NCBI GenBank assembly: GCA_963821815.1
Contig: CAWGFG010000006.1
Coordinates: forward strand, 1,426,001 to 1,490,000
From: JASGTU01 sp963821815
GTDB taxonomy: Bacteria > Chloroflexota > Anaerolineae > Caldilineales > Caldilineaceae
DNA: 64,000 nucleotides
Reading direction: 5' to 3'
Part shown: positions 32,083 to 40,851 of the stretch, one piece after another
Layout of the letters: each line of letters opens with the position of its first letter
Numbering within the stretch: the stretch's first letter is position 1
Notes under the pieces: model-generated
Told to the model about the DNA's origin: nothing
What the model saw: only the letters and a program-made list of their open reading frames with translations
Databases searched by the model: none
Program-made: the position numbers and the translations under genes

Positions 32083-33459
32083 CTATTCGAGAGTGCCACG
32101 CGTCTCCGAGATGAGCGGATCAAGCTGGAAAATCCTCTCGTACTCAGCGTCCCAGTAGTCCTGGCTGGCCATTTGGCGGATATGCTTGTCACTGTAGCCG
32201 AATTGTGGCCACAGCGATTCCTTCATCGCCTGCAACCGCTGATGCTCGCCTCCTGTATTCAGGTCGACAATCTCGCCCATGGATGCGCCAAGGAATGCGC
32301 CTTTTGCCCACAACTCGAGCTGATCATCGCTGGGTTTGCCGCCCATCCGGTCGTACAGCAGCTTACTGACAGACGGGTAGCGGTCATAGGAGTCGGTAGC
32401 GATTGTGACCACGTTATCTTCTGGCCCGAGACCCAGATATTTTGCGGTTTTGATGGCGCCGATGATGTTGCAGACGCCGCTGGGACCTAATCGATCCTTC
32501 AAGTCAGAAGCATCAGCTTCACTCACACCTAGACGTTCGACAAGCACCTGAGTGCCGGACTGCACAGCTTCCATGCCGCGAACAGTGTCCTCATCATGGA
32601 TCAGCATAAGTAAGTCTGTGTTGAAGACATTGTGGATGAGCGTCACCATCTTGTCGCCGATGCCCTCAATGCGATGCTGCCCCTGCCCGCCATTGTATAG
32701 CGTGCTGCATTCGCGGGGCTCTAGGGCAACGATGCACGTGTCGGGCCAGCGTTTCTTCAGGTAGTCGCCGGCGCCCAATGTACCGGCGCTGCCCGGCGCG
32801 CTGACAAAGGCAGCCACTTTACCGTTTCCGATACCGCGCACGGACTGCACTAGTGCATCCCCTGTCACGTAGCGATGGAAACGATAGTTTGGCAGAAGCT
32901 CGAACTGGGCAAGCACAATGTATTCGGCTGGTTTGCTGACATATTCCGAATGGGTTCGTTCGAGTGTAAGGATGACGTCGGATTCGGTACCGGGAGTTAG
33001 GTCCAGTTCACCACCGTATTTCTGAATGCGCTCATAACGCTCGTCGCTCATGTTGTCGGGCATAACGACCAGCGCGCTGTACCGTTTGAGCTTGCTGATG
33101 TAGGCGGTGCCGATGCCAAAGTTGCCCGTGCTTGGCCCGATGACGGTCTTGTCGCCAGGACGCAAATTCTCGGTTGCTTCCGCCTCCGCAAGAGTCGTAT
33201 AGGCAGGGCCGACCTTCATACTTCCACTGGGAAAGTTGCGACCGCTTAGCACGACAATGTTGGCATCCACACCGGTGAGCGCCTTGGGTACGACGAATTT
33301 GTCAACCGTGCCGCCGGTGAGTTTCCAGTTGATGTTGAAAAGATTGACTGGATCCATTTCATTGTCACGGGCCGCGTTGGCGCGCTTGCGAACGGACTCC
33401 GGTAGTAGAAGCGGGTCTCGCATCTCGGAATATGTTGGCCCCGGTATAACTTCTGGCAT
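32083..33459 (-). CDS. Fold-type-II PLP-dependent enzyme (cysteine synthase/tryptophan synthase beta superfamily)
   Basis: 458 residues, longer than cysteine synthase. The PLP lysine is expected at K82 in SGSMKVGPAY, and the phosphate/substrate-binding loop is PSTGNFGIG at 109-117. A C-terminal extension of about 100 residues contains LWAKGAFLGASMGEIVDL. The family covers cysteine synthase, cystathionine beta-synthase, threonine dehydratase and diaminopropionate ammonia-lyase; I cannot assign one. AAGGA lies 10 nt before ATG 33459. It is followed by a good terminator, and threonine synthase lies 272 nt upstream on the same strand. Confidence 0.8.
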   Translation of the reverse strand: MPEVIPGPTYSEMRDPLLLPESVRKRANAARDNEMDPVNLFNINWKLTGGTVDKFVVPKALTGVDANIVVLSGRNFPSGSMKVGPAYTTLAEAEATENLRPGDKTVIGPSTGNFGIGTAYISKLKRYSALVVMPDNMSDERYERIQKYGGELDLTPGTESDVILTLERTHSEYVSKPAEYIVLAQFELLPNYRFHRYVTGDALVQSVRGIGNGKVAAFVSAPGSAGTLGAGDYLKKRWPDTCIVALEPRECSTLYNGGQGQHRIEGIGDKMVTLIHNVFNTDLLMLIHDEDTVRGMEAVQSGTQVLVERLGVSEADASDLKDRLGPSGVCNIIGAIKTAKYLGLGPEDNVVTIATDSYDRYPSVSKLLYDRMGGKPSDDQLELWAKGAFLGASMGEIVDLNTGGEHQRLQAMKESLWPQFGYSDKHIRQMASQDYWDAEYERIFQLDPLISETRGTLE

Positions 33460-33731
33460 ATTTCTCTATCCTTATTTGTTTCTGATGATCATAATAATGA
33501 TAACCGTGGTACGTGCCACTGATTATGTGAAGTGATCGAAATTTGCTTTTCAAAACTAGCACTTATGCGGTGACGAACAGATTGATCAGTTTTAGCAGAC
33601 AGCACGCACGAATAGGCGAATTTCAGTGCATAATAGACTAGCACTGTTCATTGCTGTGGCAAATCAAGACAAGGTCAATTAACCAGCGAGCCAATAATAT
33701 TCACGGCTAACTATGAGCAAATGACGTGGAT

Positions 33732-35009
33732 TCAGCGTTGCAACGACTCACGTACGGCCTCCATGGACGGTTCGATGCTTTCAACTGCGCCGGTTACCTC
33801 CATGACAGCCTGTACATCCTTCAGACCGCTGCCCGTGTTAATGATAACCGTGCAATCGTTTTTGTCGATGATGCCAAGCTGGACCGCAGACTCCAGCCCG
33901 GCAAGTGACGTTGCGCCAGCCGGCTCAGCAAAAACGGCGACGTCTTGGGCCAGTTTTGGAATAGCGGCCATTATCGCCGCATCGGATACGCGAATAAACT
34001 GACCGCCGGATTCTCTCACGGCGCGCAAGGCCTTCACGGCATCGCGCGGCGCATTGACACTGATGCTATCGGCTCTCGTTGAGGCGATCACCGGCTCCGG
34101 CACTTCTTTCCCGTGTCGCCACGCCTGGTAGAGGGCGTCGCTCTTTTCGGATTGTACGCCAAAGATGCGCGGTATATGGTCTATCCAGCCCAATTGCACT
34201 AGATCGTAGAAGCCTTTGTAGACGCCGCCGACGATGCAACCGTCGCCTACCGATACGAAGACATTTTCCGGTGATTGGAATCCAAAGTCTGTGCCACTGC
34301 TGAACATAGTATACAGTTGATGCGCGAATTCAAAGGATACGGTCTTCTTGCCCTCGCTCATATATGGATTGTAGCCAGTGTTGCGGTTGTACCAGCCATA
34401 TTCTTCACACGCCTCTGTGCAAAGATCGAAAGCCTGGTCATAGCTGCCTCGAATGGGCAGAACCTGCGCGCCATACACGAGCAGCTGCGCCAGCTTAGCC
34501 GGCGGCGCACTCTCCGGGACGAATATCGTACAAGGTAGTCCCGCTGACGCACACATACCTGCCAACGCGGCAGCGGCATTCCCCGTGCTCGCGGTTGCCA
34601 GTCGCTCAGCGCCTTCCTCGAGAGCACGGGCAACGGCGATAGCTGATGCGCGGTCCTTAAGCGAGCCGGTTGGATTGCGACCGTCATCCTTGACATACAG
34701 TGTGCCTATGCCAAGACGGGATGCCAGTCGAGGTGCGGGAAGGAGTGGAGTACCACCGACTGGCATAGGCGGTAGTGAATCTGCACCGGCTATCGGCAGA
34801 AGCGGTACAAAATCACGTAGGTCATTGTACGGGCAATGCTCTGACTGGTCCTTCGCTAGGGCCCTTTGAATACCTGCGTAGTCGTATTCAACGTCCAGCA
34901 CACCGATATCGCTGGCATGATTGCTTACACAGTCGCAGACATAGCGACCGGGTTTTTCGGCATAGCGGCGACCGCAGCGCAGACACACAAGTCCCTCTAC
35001 AAACGACAT
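33732..35009 (-). CDS. thrC: Threonine synthase
   Basis: Converts O-phosphohomoserine to threonine, the last step of threonine biosynthesis, using PLP. 425 residues. An N-terminal zinc-ribbon-like segment has C9, C12, C25 and C27. The PLP motif NPTGSLKDRAS places the lysine at about K118; TASTGNAAAALAG and NTGSGLKDVQAV near the C-terminus complete the pattern. GGAAGGA precedes ATG 35009. It is transcribed toward the other PLP enzyme and is divergent from an unrecognised plus-strand gene. Confidence 0.93.
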   Translation of the reverse strand: MSFVEGLVCLRCGRRYAEKPGRYVCDCVSNHASDIGVLDVEYDYAGIQRALAKDQSEHCPYNDLRDFVPLLPIAGADSLPPMPVGGTPLLPAPRLASRLGIGTLYVKDDGRNPTGSLKDRASAIAVARALEEGAERLATASTGNAAAALAGMCASAGLPCTIFVPESAPPAKLAQLLVYGAQVLPIRGSYDQAFDLCTEACEEYGWYNRNTGYNPYMSEGKKTVSFEFAHQLYTMFSSGTDFGFQSPENVFVSVGDGCIVGGVYKGFYDLVQLGWIDHIPRIFGVQSEKSDALYQAWRHGKEVPEPVIASTRADSISVNAPRDAVKALRAVRESGGQFIRVSDAAIMAAIPKLAQDVAVFAEPAGATSLAGLESAVQLGIIDKNDCTVIINTGSGLKDVQAVMEVTGAVESIEPSMEAVRESLQR

Positions 35010-35478
35010 TCTGTTCCTTCCGATCTTCCAGTTCTACAGAGGCTTGAGCATACTCTTCGCTAGAATCCGGCATACGTCAATTGTTGTGCGTCGCCAACTC
35101 ATCAGCCTGCCCATTGTGGCAATTTTGGTACCAATTGTACATCGTTTGACAGGAAAACAACAGATAATTTGTACTATTTGAGGTGTAGACTGAGTCAAAG
35201 GCACAGCACGGCACAGGTAACGCCGGGGTGCGGATCGAAATCGCTTATCGTTGCTGCCGATCCGACTACATGCATACTTGTGATGCTTATCTTTGTCGCT
35301 TTCACAACATCAATCGTGAATATACACCGGCGGCAGGACCGTCAGAGTTACCTGACGAACAACGATAGTAGGGTATTGTTATGAAAAATGGCTGGCCAAT
35401 CAACGGCCTTCGGAATTCTAGAAGATGGACTCAATCCAAGCGCACATCACCCGCTTTGTGCCTAGATAGGATTCCGGC
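35010..35478. other. Divergent intergenic region, thrC and unknown gene
   Basis: A 469-nt gap. A perfect TTGACA is at 35146-35151 on the plus strand, but the nearest TATAAT-like sequence (TACTAT, 35172-35177) is 20 nt away. On the minus strand a TACAAT lies in the same area without a good -35. A 71-codon open frame at 35169-35384 has no recognisable domain, and I do not call it. Otherwise nothing is seen. Confidence 0.4.
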
Positions 35479-36723
35479 ATGACAAGTGCATCCACATTTC
35501 CGAGTTACTTAGGCTGCGTAGCGAAGGCCTTGCGTACGGCTCGTCGCCCGCTCACCATGGATGAGCTGGTTGTGGCAGTTGCGAAGGAGCGGCCTATTGG
35601 TAAGGGGGTAGAAAACGCGATTCTCCGGTCAGTTGAGAGCCTGTACCAAGCAGTGCCTGCAGGCAATAACCGATATGGATGGCTGACCTATTTGCTGGAC
35701 GGTTCCAGTGTTTGTCATCCGCTGACTGGCGAGGAGATTGCAGGTGGATACCTATTACTGGACGAGCTAGAGCACACGGTCTTCTTCCCATGCTTTTTCG
35801 AGCAGTTCCAGTCCGATGGTCGAGTCGTCACAGTGTCACTGTTCGGTGGCCCCACTATCGAATCTACCGCGTCTGTTGAGCAGAATACATGGTCATTGCA
35901 ATTAGGACCAGCATTTATTCAGTGGCTGGATGAACTTGGCGTTGAGAACCGCGACGATATCATCATCAATGTCATCGATGCTGACGAAGGCTGTTACGAG
36001 GTTCGTACACGATTGCGGGAAATGCGCCAAAGCCAAATTGTCGAGGAGCGAAATATCCGGTTGGCCATGGTGGCGGAGGAGATTGTGTCTGAATGCGCTA
36101 ATTCCCATGCGATAGTTACGACTTGGGATCTGGCTGCACGACTCATTGGTCGAGAGTTTTTCAAGAACAGTACTCCTTCAGATGATCTTCAATATGTGCT
36201 CAGCGAGTACAGCATTCTCCAGTTTGTGGAAAACGAAGGGTATCATCTGCCCATCGCGCCACAGCACACCGGAACGAATCCGGTCTATTCAGTGGAAGAG
36301 GCACGTGATATTCTCAGCGACCTGCTGGCCGAATGGCAGGAGAGAGAATCTGCATTAAGAATGTTGCGTTCCTACCGGTTGGACGAAGAAATGCTAGCGT
36401 TGGATGGTAAAAAGTTGCGCAGAGCCTGCGACCTCGATATGGCTGCCAAAGATTGTCCTACATACCAGGAGTACATCGTCCGTCACAGTTACGATTCAAA
36501 GAATACATCTCCACTGGACCACGACCAGTTCCACCTACTGGAAGCGGAACTGAATGTTCTGTTTCAGCTCGAGCTAGAGTACGGTACTCTCTTGCCGGAG
36601 CAGCAGGAGCGTATCGATCGAATAACCAACCGATTGATGCTGAACTCTGGCTCGCACGAGAGTATTGACTGGGGCAGAACGGACGACCTCAGCACCGACG
36701 ATTCAATGAACCGGCATCTGTAA
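35479..36723 (+). CDS. Protein of unknown function with possible N-terminal winged helix
   Basis: 414 residues, soluble, acidic, no signal peptide. I do not recognise the family. The first 70 residues (VAKALRTARRPLTMDELVVA...SVESLYQAVPAGNNRYGWL) resemble a HARE/winged-helix module, in which two helices precede a small beta hairpin. The middle is beta-rich; the C-terminal third is helical with many Leu/Glu. AGGA lies 7 nt before ATG 35479. A Cys-rich gene follows after 115 nt on the same strand. A regulatory or nucleic-acid-linked role is only a guess. Confidence 0.75.
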   Translation: MTSASTFPSYLGCVAKALRTARRPLTMDELVVAVAKERPIGKGVENAILRSVESLYQAVPAGNNRYGWLTYLLDGSSVCHPLTGEEIAGGYLLLDELEHTVFFPCFFEQFQSDGRVVTVSLFGGPTIESTASVEQNTWSLQLGPAFIQWLDELGVENRDDIIINVIDADEGCYEVRTRLREMRQSQIVEERNIRLAMVAEEIVSECANSHAIVTTWDLAARLIGREFFKNSTPSDDLQYVLSEYSILQFVENEGYHLPIAPQHTGTNPVYSVEEARDILSDLLAEWQERESALRMLRSYRLDEEMLALDGKKLRRACDLDMAAKDCPTYQEYIVRHSYDSKNTSPLDHDQFHLLEAELNVLFQLELEYGTLLPEQQERIDRITNRLMLNSGSHESIDWGRTDDLSTDDSMNRHL

Positions 36724-36838
36724 TTCGAAGAAAGAGTGTTGAGCGCAATGATCGTCTGAATCCCAGGCGGTCGTTATTTGTGTTGTTTGTATCAATCTGT
36801 ACAGATGGGATTTGCACCGTTATGCTAAAATAGTTGAC

Positions 36839-37162
36839 ATGACTACACCTGTAGACTGCAAGTACTTTTATGGTGATTACTTCCGGGGACGAAATTTCGA
36901 AGAGTGCCGCCTGCTGAAAGCCAGCCCGGACAACGAACGCCCCTGGAAACGCAAGCTGTGTGATACCTGCCCCGTGCCAGGAATGTTGCGCGAAACGAAC
37001 TGCACCAGTTTGGCACTGGAGGCGAAGGTTACTCGGCGTCTGCTTCGAGAACGTGTAGAGGTTACCTTTGCGGCATGTACCGATCATATACAAGAACTCG
37101 ACAATCCGCTCTACTGTCCGACCTGTGCACAGGAGCAGGAAGAGTTGCGCTTTGAAAGCTGA
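36839..37162 (+). CDS. Small cysteine-rich protein of unknown function
   Basis: 107 residues with eight cysteines at 7, 23, 41, 44, 55, 80, 93 and 96. Two CxxC pairs (CDTC and CPTC) and the single cysteines could bind zinc or an Fe-S cluster. No membrane segment. I do not recognise the family. The start is ATG 36839; an in-frame TTG at 36812 would add nine residues, with a possible TAAAAT -10 overlapping that extension. It lies downstream of the unknown 414-residue gene and upstream of a palindromic repeat and the TPP riboswitch. Confidence 0.65.
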   Translation: MTTPVDCKYFYGDYFRGRNFEECRLLKASPDNERPWKRKLCDTCPVPGMLRETNCTSLALEAKVTRRLLRERVEVTFAACTDHIQELDNPLYCPTCAQEQEELRFES

Positions 37163-37231
37163 TTATCGGCGCCATTGATACAATATAAAGCCAAGTGGCA
37201 ACTGTCGTAGGGCTACTCAACAGTCGCGTTT

Positions 37232-37304
37232 TGTCACTCTGAACGAAGTGAAGAGTCTTGGACGTACACGAGAAGCGAGATATTTCGCTTCGCTCAATAT
37301 GACA
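37232..37304. repeat. Palindromic interspersed repeat (REP/MITE-like)
   Basis: Two imperfect 27-nt arms begin TGTCACTCTGAACGAAG and, on the opposite strand, TGTCATATTGAGCGAAG (19 of 27 positions match; most differences are transitions). This resembles the TGTCATTCTGAGCGAAG palindromes known as dispersed repeats in many bacterial genomes (recognised from memory). A 10-bp direct repeat GCAACTGTCG at 37198-37207 and 37331-37340 brackets it and could be a target duplication. It lies between the Cys-rich gene and the TPP riboswitch promoter. Confidence 0.7.
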
Positions 37305-37369
37305 GGTTTCCCTGACTTTTGAAAAGACCTGCAACTGTCGCGTAGCCTGCACATGATCTTGAACTAATA

Positions 37370-37378
37370 TGATATACT
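37370..37378 (+). promoter_or_regulatory. Extended -10 promoter for the thiamine transporter operon
   Basis: TGATATACT is an extended -10 (TG-N-TATACT). Its start site, near 37385, would begin the transcript just before the TPP aptamer at 37394, exactly as expected for a riboswitch leader. No good -35 is visible, which extended -10 promoters tolerate. Confidence 0.6.
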
Positions 37379-37393
37379 AAAGACATAACTAAA

Positions 37394-37479
37394 CGGGGAG
37401 CTTGCTTTGTCAGGCTGAGAGGGCGCAGCATTCAGCGCCGACCCGCATACCTGATCTGGATAATGCCAGCGTAGGGACA
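37394..37479 (+). ncRNA. TPP riboswitch (THI element)
   Basis: The conserved thi-box segments occur in order: GGGGAGC at the 5' stem, GGCTGAGAGGG (the pyrimidine-sensor helix), GACCC, then ACCTGATCTGGATAATGCC and GCGTAGGGA. Thiamine pyrophosphate binding should favour the terminator immediately downstream (37498-37528) and shut off the transporter genes. The spacing from promoter to aptamer to terminator is compact and complete. Confidence 0.97.
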
Positions 37480-37497
37480 GAATGCAACGCCCACTGG

Positions 37498-37528
37498 ACC
37501 TTATCCGAACGGATAAGGTTTTTGTTTT
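37498..37528 (+). terminator. Riboswitch-controlled intrinsic terminator
   Basis: ACCTTATCC, a GAAC loop and GGATAAGGT form a 9-bp stem directly followed by TTTTTGTTTT. It lies between the TPP aptamer and the thiB start codon, the expected expression platform for transcription attenuation. Confidence 0.9.
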
Positions 37529-37577
37529 GAGAATAGAAATGGACATATCTCGCCTTCCCGGGAGGGGACAGCTAATT

Positions 37578-38648
37578 ATGAGATGGTATAGCGTACTGTT
37601 ATCGATGTTCATGCTTGTGCTGCTTACGGCCTGCCAGACGGTTGGGACTGAAGGTTCTGCAAAATCAAACGGTCCCAAAACAGTAACCCTGGCAACGCAC
37701 GATTCCTTTAGCATCAGCGACGAGGTGATTTCTGCTTTCGAAACCCAGAACAACGCAACGTTGCAGGTACTAACGATGGGCGATGCCGGTGAAGCGTTGA
37801 ACAAGATCATCCTGAGCAAGGATGCACCGCTGGCTGACGTGTTCTACGGTGTCGACAACACGTTTTTCAGCCGAGCTATCGATGCCGACATCTTCGTGCC
37901 GTACGAATCGCCGATGCTGTCAGATATACCGGACGAGTTGGAGTTGGATGCGGAGTCGCGGTTGGTACCCGTAGACTATGGCTTTGTGAACATCAACGCC
38001 GACAAACAATGGTTTATCGACACCGGGTTGCCAATACCCGAGACGTTGGAGCAGCTAGCTGAACCAGCCTACGCCAATCTGCTCGTCGTCGAAAATCCTG
38101 CGACATCATCGCCGGGCTTGGCGTTTCTGCTTACGACAATCACACATTTTGGCGAGGAGAATTACCTGGACTACTGGCAATCGCTGCAGGACAACGGCGT
38201 GCTGGTAACCAGCGGTTGGAGTGAAGCCTACTATGACCAATTTACCGTCGGCTCCGGCGGAAGTGGCGATCGACCGCTGGTGGTTAGCTACAGCACGAGT
38301 CCGCCTGCAGACGTCGTCTACGCGTCCGACGGCAGGACCGAGCCGGCTAGCGTCAATGTATCTCCAGAAAATGGTACGTTTCGGCAAATTGAGTTCGTCG
38401 GTTTGCTGCAAGGCGCAAAGGAGCCGGAGCTTGGCAAGAAGCTGATTGACTTTATGTTGAGTCAACAATTCCAGGAGGACATTCCACTCCAGATGTTCGT
38501 CTATCCAGCCAATCAGTCCGCACAGCTACCGCAGGTGTTCGTGGATTTCGGTCAAACACCAACGTCACCGGTCGAGATTTCGCCGGAGTTGATTGACCAG
38601 AATCGAGAACAATGGATCAATGCCTGGACTGACTTGATGTTGAGATAG
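37578..38648 (+). CDS. thiB: Thiamine-type ABC transporter substrate-binding lipoprotein
   Basis: Extracytoplasmic binding protein of 356 residues. It has a lipoprotein signal (LLTAC; the Cys is the expected lipidation site), then the ThiB/TbpA-type start VTLATHDSFSISDEVISAFE. Also visible are ADVFYGVDNTFFSRA, VPVDYGFVNINAD and the SWSEAYY-like SGWSEAYYDQF, which fit the thiamine-binding family. GGAGGGG lies 10 nt before ATG 37578; earlier in-frame starts overlap the terminator. The TPP riboswitch upstream makes thiamine, or a thiamine precursor, the likely ligand. Confidence 0.93.
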   Translation: MRWYSVLLSMFMLVLLTACQTVGTEGSAKSNGPKTVTLATHDSFSISDEVISAFETQNNATLQVLTMGDAGEALNKIILSKDAPLADVFYGVDNTFFSRAIDADIFVPYESPMLSDIPDELELDAESRLVPVDYGFVNINADKQWFIDTGLPIPETLEQLAEPAYANLLVVENPATSSPGLAFLLTTITHFGEENYLDYWQSLQDNGVLVTSGWSEAYYDQFTVGSGGSGDRPLVVSYSTSPPADVVYASDGRTEPASVNVSPENGTFRQIEFVGLLQGAKEPELGKKLIDFMLSQQFQEDIPLQMFVYPANQSAQLPQVFVDFGQTPTSPVEISPELIDQNREQWINAWTDLMLR

Positions 38649-38670
38649 GAATGCAAAGTGGATAGACGGT

Positions 38671-40404
38671 GTGAACCCGTTACATCGTCTATCCAATTCT
38701 AGTATGGCTGCCGGTCGTGGAAACTTCAGGAATAGTCGCAACAAAAGCGGCATATCAGTGCTGCTTGTGGCACTTGCGATCCTGCCGCTGTTGTTTCTGA
38801 TCGTCTTTTACTTCTATCCGCTCATAAACATCCTGCGGGTTAGCTTTACCGGCCCACTGCGGAGTGGTGAACGCAGCGTGCTTGCCACGGTCCAACAGCC
38901 TTTCTTCTGGCGAGTCTTGTGGTTTACCTTTTGGCAGGCGACTGCATCAACGCTCCTGACACTGCTGCTCGGCATGCCACTGGCCTATGCGTTTTCGCAC
39001 TATGACTTCCCTGGCAAGTCGATTATGCGGGCGCTGACAGCCATTCCGTTCGTCATGCCGACCATCGTAGTCGCAGTGGCGTTTTCGACACTCCTTGGTA
39101 GCAATGGACTGCTAAACCAGCAGCTGCAGTCAATATTGAACCTCAGCCAGCCGCCGATTCGCATCGAGCGTACGATATGGATCATCCTGCTGGCCCATGC
39201 CTTCTATAATGTTAGCGTCATAATCCGAACGGTAGGCGGTTTCTGGTCCAATCTGAGTCCGACCTTGCGCGAGGCTGCCACCATTCTCGGCGCCTCCAAG
39301 CGAAAGTCGTTCATGGAGATCACGCTGCCATTGCTTCTGCCGAGTATTACGGCGGGTTCGCTGCTGGTTTTTCTCTTCTGTTTCACCAGCTTTGGCGTGG
39401 TACTGATTTTAGGCGGTTTGCGATTCGCCACCATGGAAGTGGAGATCTACCGGCAAGCCGTGAGCCTCTTCAACCTGCGTGTGGCTGCGTTTCTCAGTGT
39501 GGTTCAACTTGCCATTACGTTTACAGTGATGTCGATCTACACGCGTTTGCAGGCGCGTACCGCCGTTCCACTGCAACTACAGCCGCAAAAGCAGACCGCC
39601 CGCAAGCCGAAAGGCTTGGTGCAGGGCACGATGATCGCAGCCTTGATGGCAATCACCATTGTACTGCTGGTGGCGCCGCTGTTGGCGCTGGTCATTCAAA
39701 GCTTTACGTTGGGCGGACAGGGTGTGACAGCCCAGTATTACCGTTCGCTCCTGGTCAACCAGCGCAATAGCGCCTTCTTTGTGAACCCAATGGTGGCTGT
39801 GCGGAATTCGCTCACGTTCGCCAGCATCGTAGTGGTGTGGAGTCTGTTACTCGGCATCATTAGTGCATATATGCTGGCTCGCCCCAACCGCAAGCTGGTG
39901 ACCTTCCTCGATCCCATCTTCTTGTTGCCGCTGGGCACTTCTGCGGTCACATTAGGTTACGGCTACATCATCTCCATGGGCGCATTGCGGACTTCGTTTT
40001 GGATCGTCCCGGCTGCACACACGTTGATCGCTATCCCATTCGTCGTTCGCACCATGTTGCCCGTGCTGCGCGGCATGGACCCGCGTTTACGAGAAGCCGC
40101 GCTAACCTTGGGTGCGTCGCCGGTACAGTCGTGGAAGGAAGTTGACCTGCCTATCCTGTCGCGCACGATGGCTGTGGCGGCTGCCTTTGCCTTCACCATC
40201 AGCCTTGGTGAGTTCGGGGCGACATTGCTGGTTAGTCGACCAGACTTACCGACGATTCCAGTGGTCATCTATCGAGCGTTGGGACAGCCAGGTTTACTGA
40301 ATTACGGGCAGGCGCTCGCGATGAGTACAATACTCATGTCCATCGCTGCAATAGGCTTGTTCGTGATTGAGCAGTTCAGATTCGGCGACATCGGCGAATT
40401 CTAG
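38671..40404 (+). CDS. thiP: Thiamine-type ABC transporter permease (fused two-domain)
   Basis: 577 residues with about 12 membrane helices: two binding-protein-dependent permease domains fused head to tail, as in ThiP. Each half has an EAA loop contacting the ATPase: REAATILGASKRKSFMEITLP and REAALTLGASPVQSWKEVDLP. The start is GTG 38671 or ATG 38704; neither has a strong Shine-Dalgarno, and the gene begins only 22 nt after thiB, suggesting coupled translation. A broken gamma-glutamylcyclotransferase-like gene and thiQ follow. Confidence 0.92.
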   Translation: MNPLHRLSNSSMAAGRGNFRNSRNKSGISVLLVALAILPLLFLIVFYFYPLINILRVSFTGPLRSGERSVLATVQQPFFWRVLWFTFWQATASTLLTLLLGMPLAYAFSHYDFPGKSIMRALTAIPFVMPTIVVAVAFSTLLGSNGLLNQQLQSILNLSQPPIRIERTIWIILLAHAFYNVSVIIRTVGGFWSNLSPTLREAATILGASKRKSFMEITLPLLLPSITAGSLLVFLFCFTSFGVVLILGGLRFATMEVEIYRQAVSLFNLRVAAFLSVVQLAITFTVMSIYTRLQARTAVPLQLQPQKQTARKPKGLVQGTMIAALMAITIVLLVAPLLALVIQSFTLGGQGVTAQYYRSLLVNQRNSAFFVNPMVAVRNSLTFASIVVVWSLLLGIISAYMLARPNRKLVTFLDPIFLLPLGTSAVTLGYGYIISMGALRTSFWIVPAAHTLIAIPFVVRTMLPVLRGMDPRLREAALTLGASPVQSWKEVDLPILSRTMAVAAAFAFTISLGEFGATLLVSRPDLPTIPVVIYRALGQPGLLNYGQALAMSTILMSIAAIGLFVIEQFRFGDIGEF

Positions 40405-40436
40405 CCATACTGAGCATCCACAGCAGGAGCCGTCTC

Positions 40437-40811
40437 ATGACCGCGCAATTGCACCCTATATTTGTTTATGGCACGCTTCTCACCGGTGAGAGCGCTCATC
40501 ATTTACTTGCGCCTTATCTTGCCCGCATGGAGCTAGCGGCGGCGCCCCGCGCTGACCTCTACAGCCTTGGACCGTTTCCCATGTTGGTGAACGGCAACGG
40601 GCGAGTGTGAGGCGAACTGTGTTGGATCGAAGCCGATGCGTACGCCAGCACGTTGCAGCTTCTCGACCGCTACAAAGGCCCCGATTACTCGCGTGAATTG
40701 CGAATGGTCGAAGTAGACGGACATGAACTGGTGCAGGCGTGGGTCTACGTCGGTAATACTATACCCAGTTCTGCTACGCTTTTGACAGATGGCAACTGGC
40801 GTCAACGATAG
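40437..40811 (+). pseudogene. Gamma-glutamylcyclotransferase-like gene with in-frame TGA
   Basis: Reading from ATG 40437 (AGGAG 7 nt upstream) gives a 124-codon AIG2/GGCT-like protein starting HPIFVYGTLLTGE. Codon 58 (40608-40610) is TGA in NGNGRV-stop-GELCWIEAD, where the family normally has a residue such as Arg; CGA to TGA would explain it. The downstream half is intact and in the same frame (LDRYKGPDYSRELRMVEV) to TAG 40809-40811. The gene lies inside the thiamine transporter operon. It is a recent nonsense mutation or a sequencing error; other genes here use TGA as a normal stop. Confidence 0.8.
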
Positions 40812-40851
40812 TGAGTATCAACACGCATCGACAAACAAGCCGCGGAATGTC

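Noticed and set aside
35169..35384. 71-codon plus-strand open frame
   Set aside because: No domain, no clear ribosome-binding site, and it lies across a probable divergent promoter region.
40608..40610. TGA as selenocysteine codon
   Set aside because: No catalytic selenocysteine is known at this position in GGCT-like proteins, I saw no SECIS-like stem, and the family usually has an unrelated residue there.
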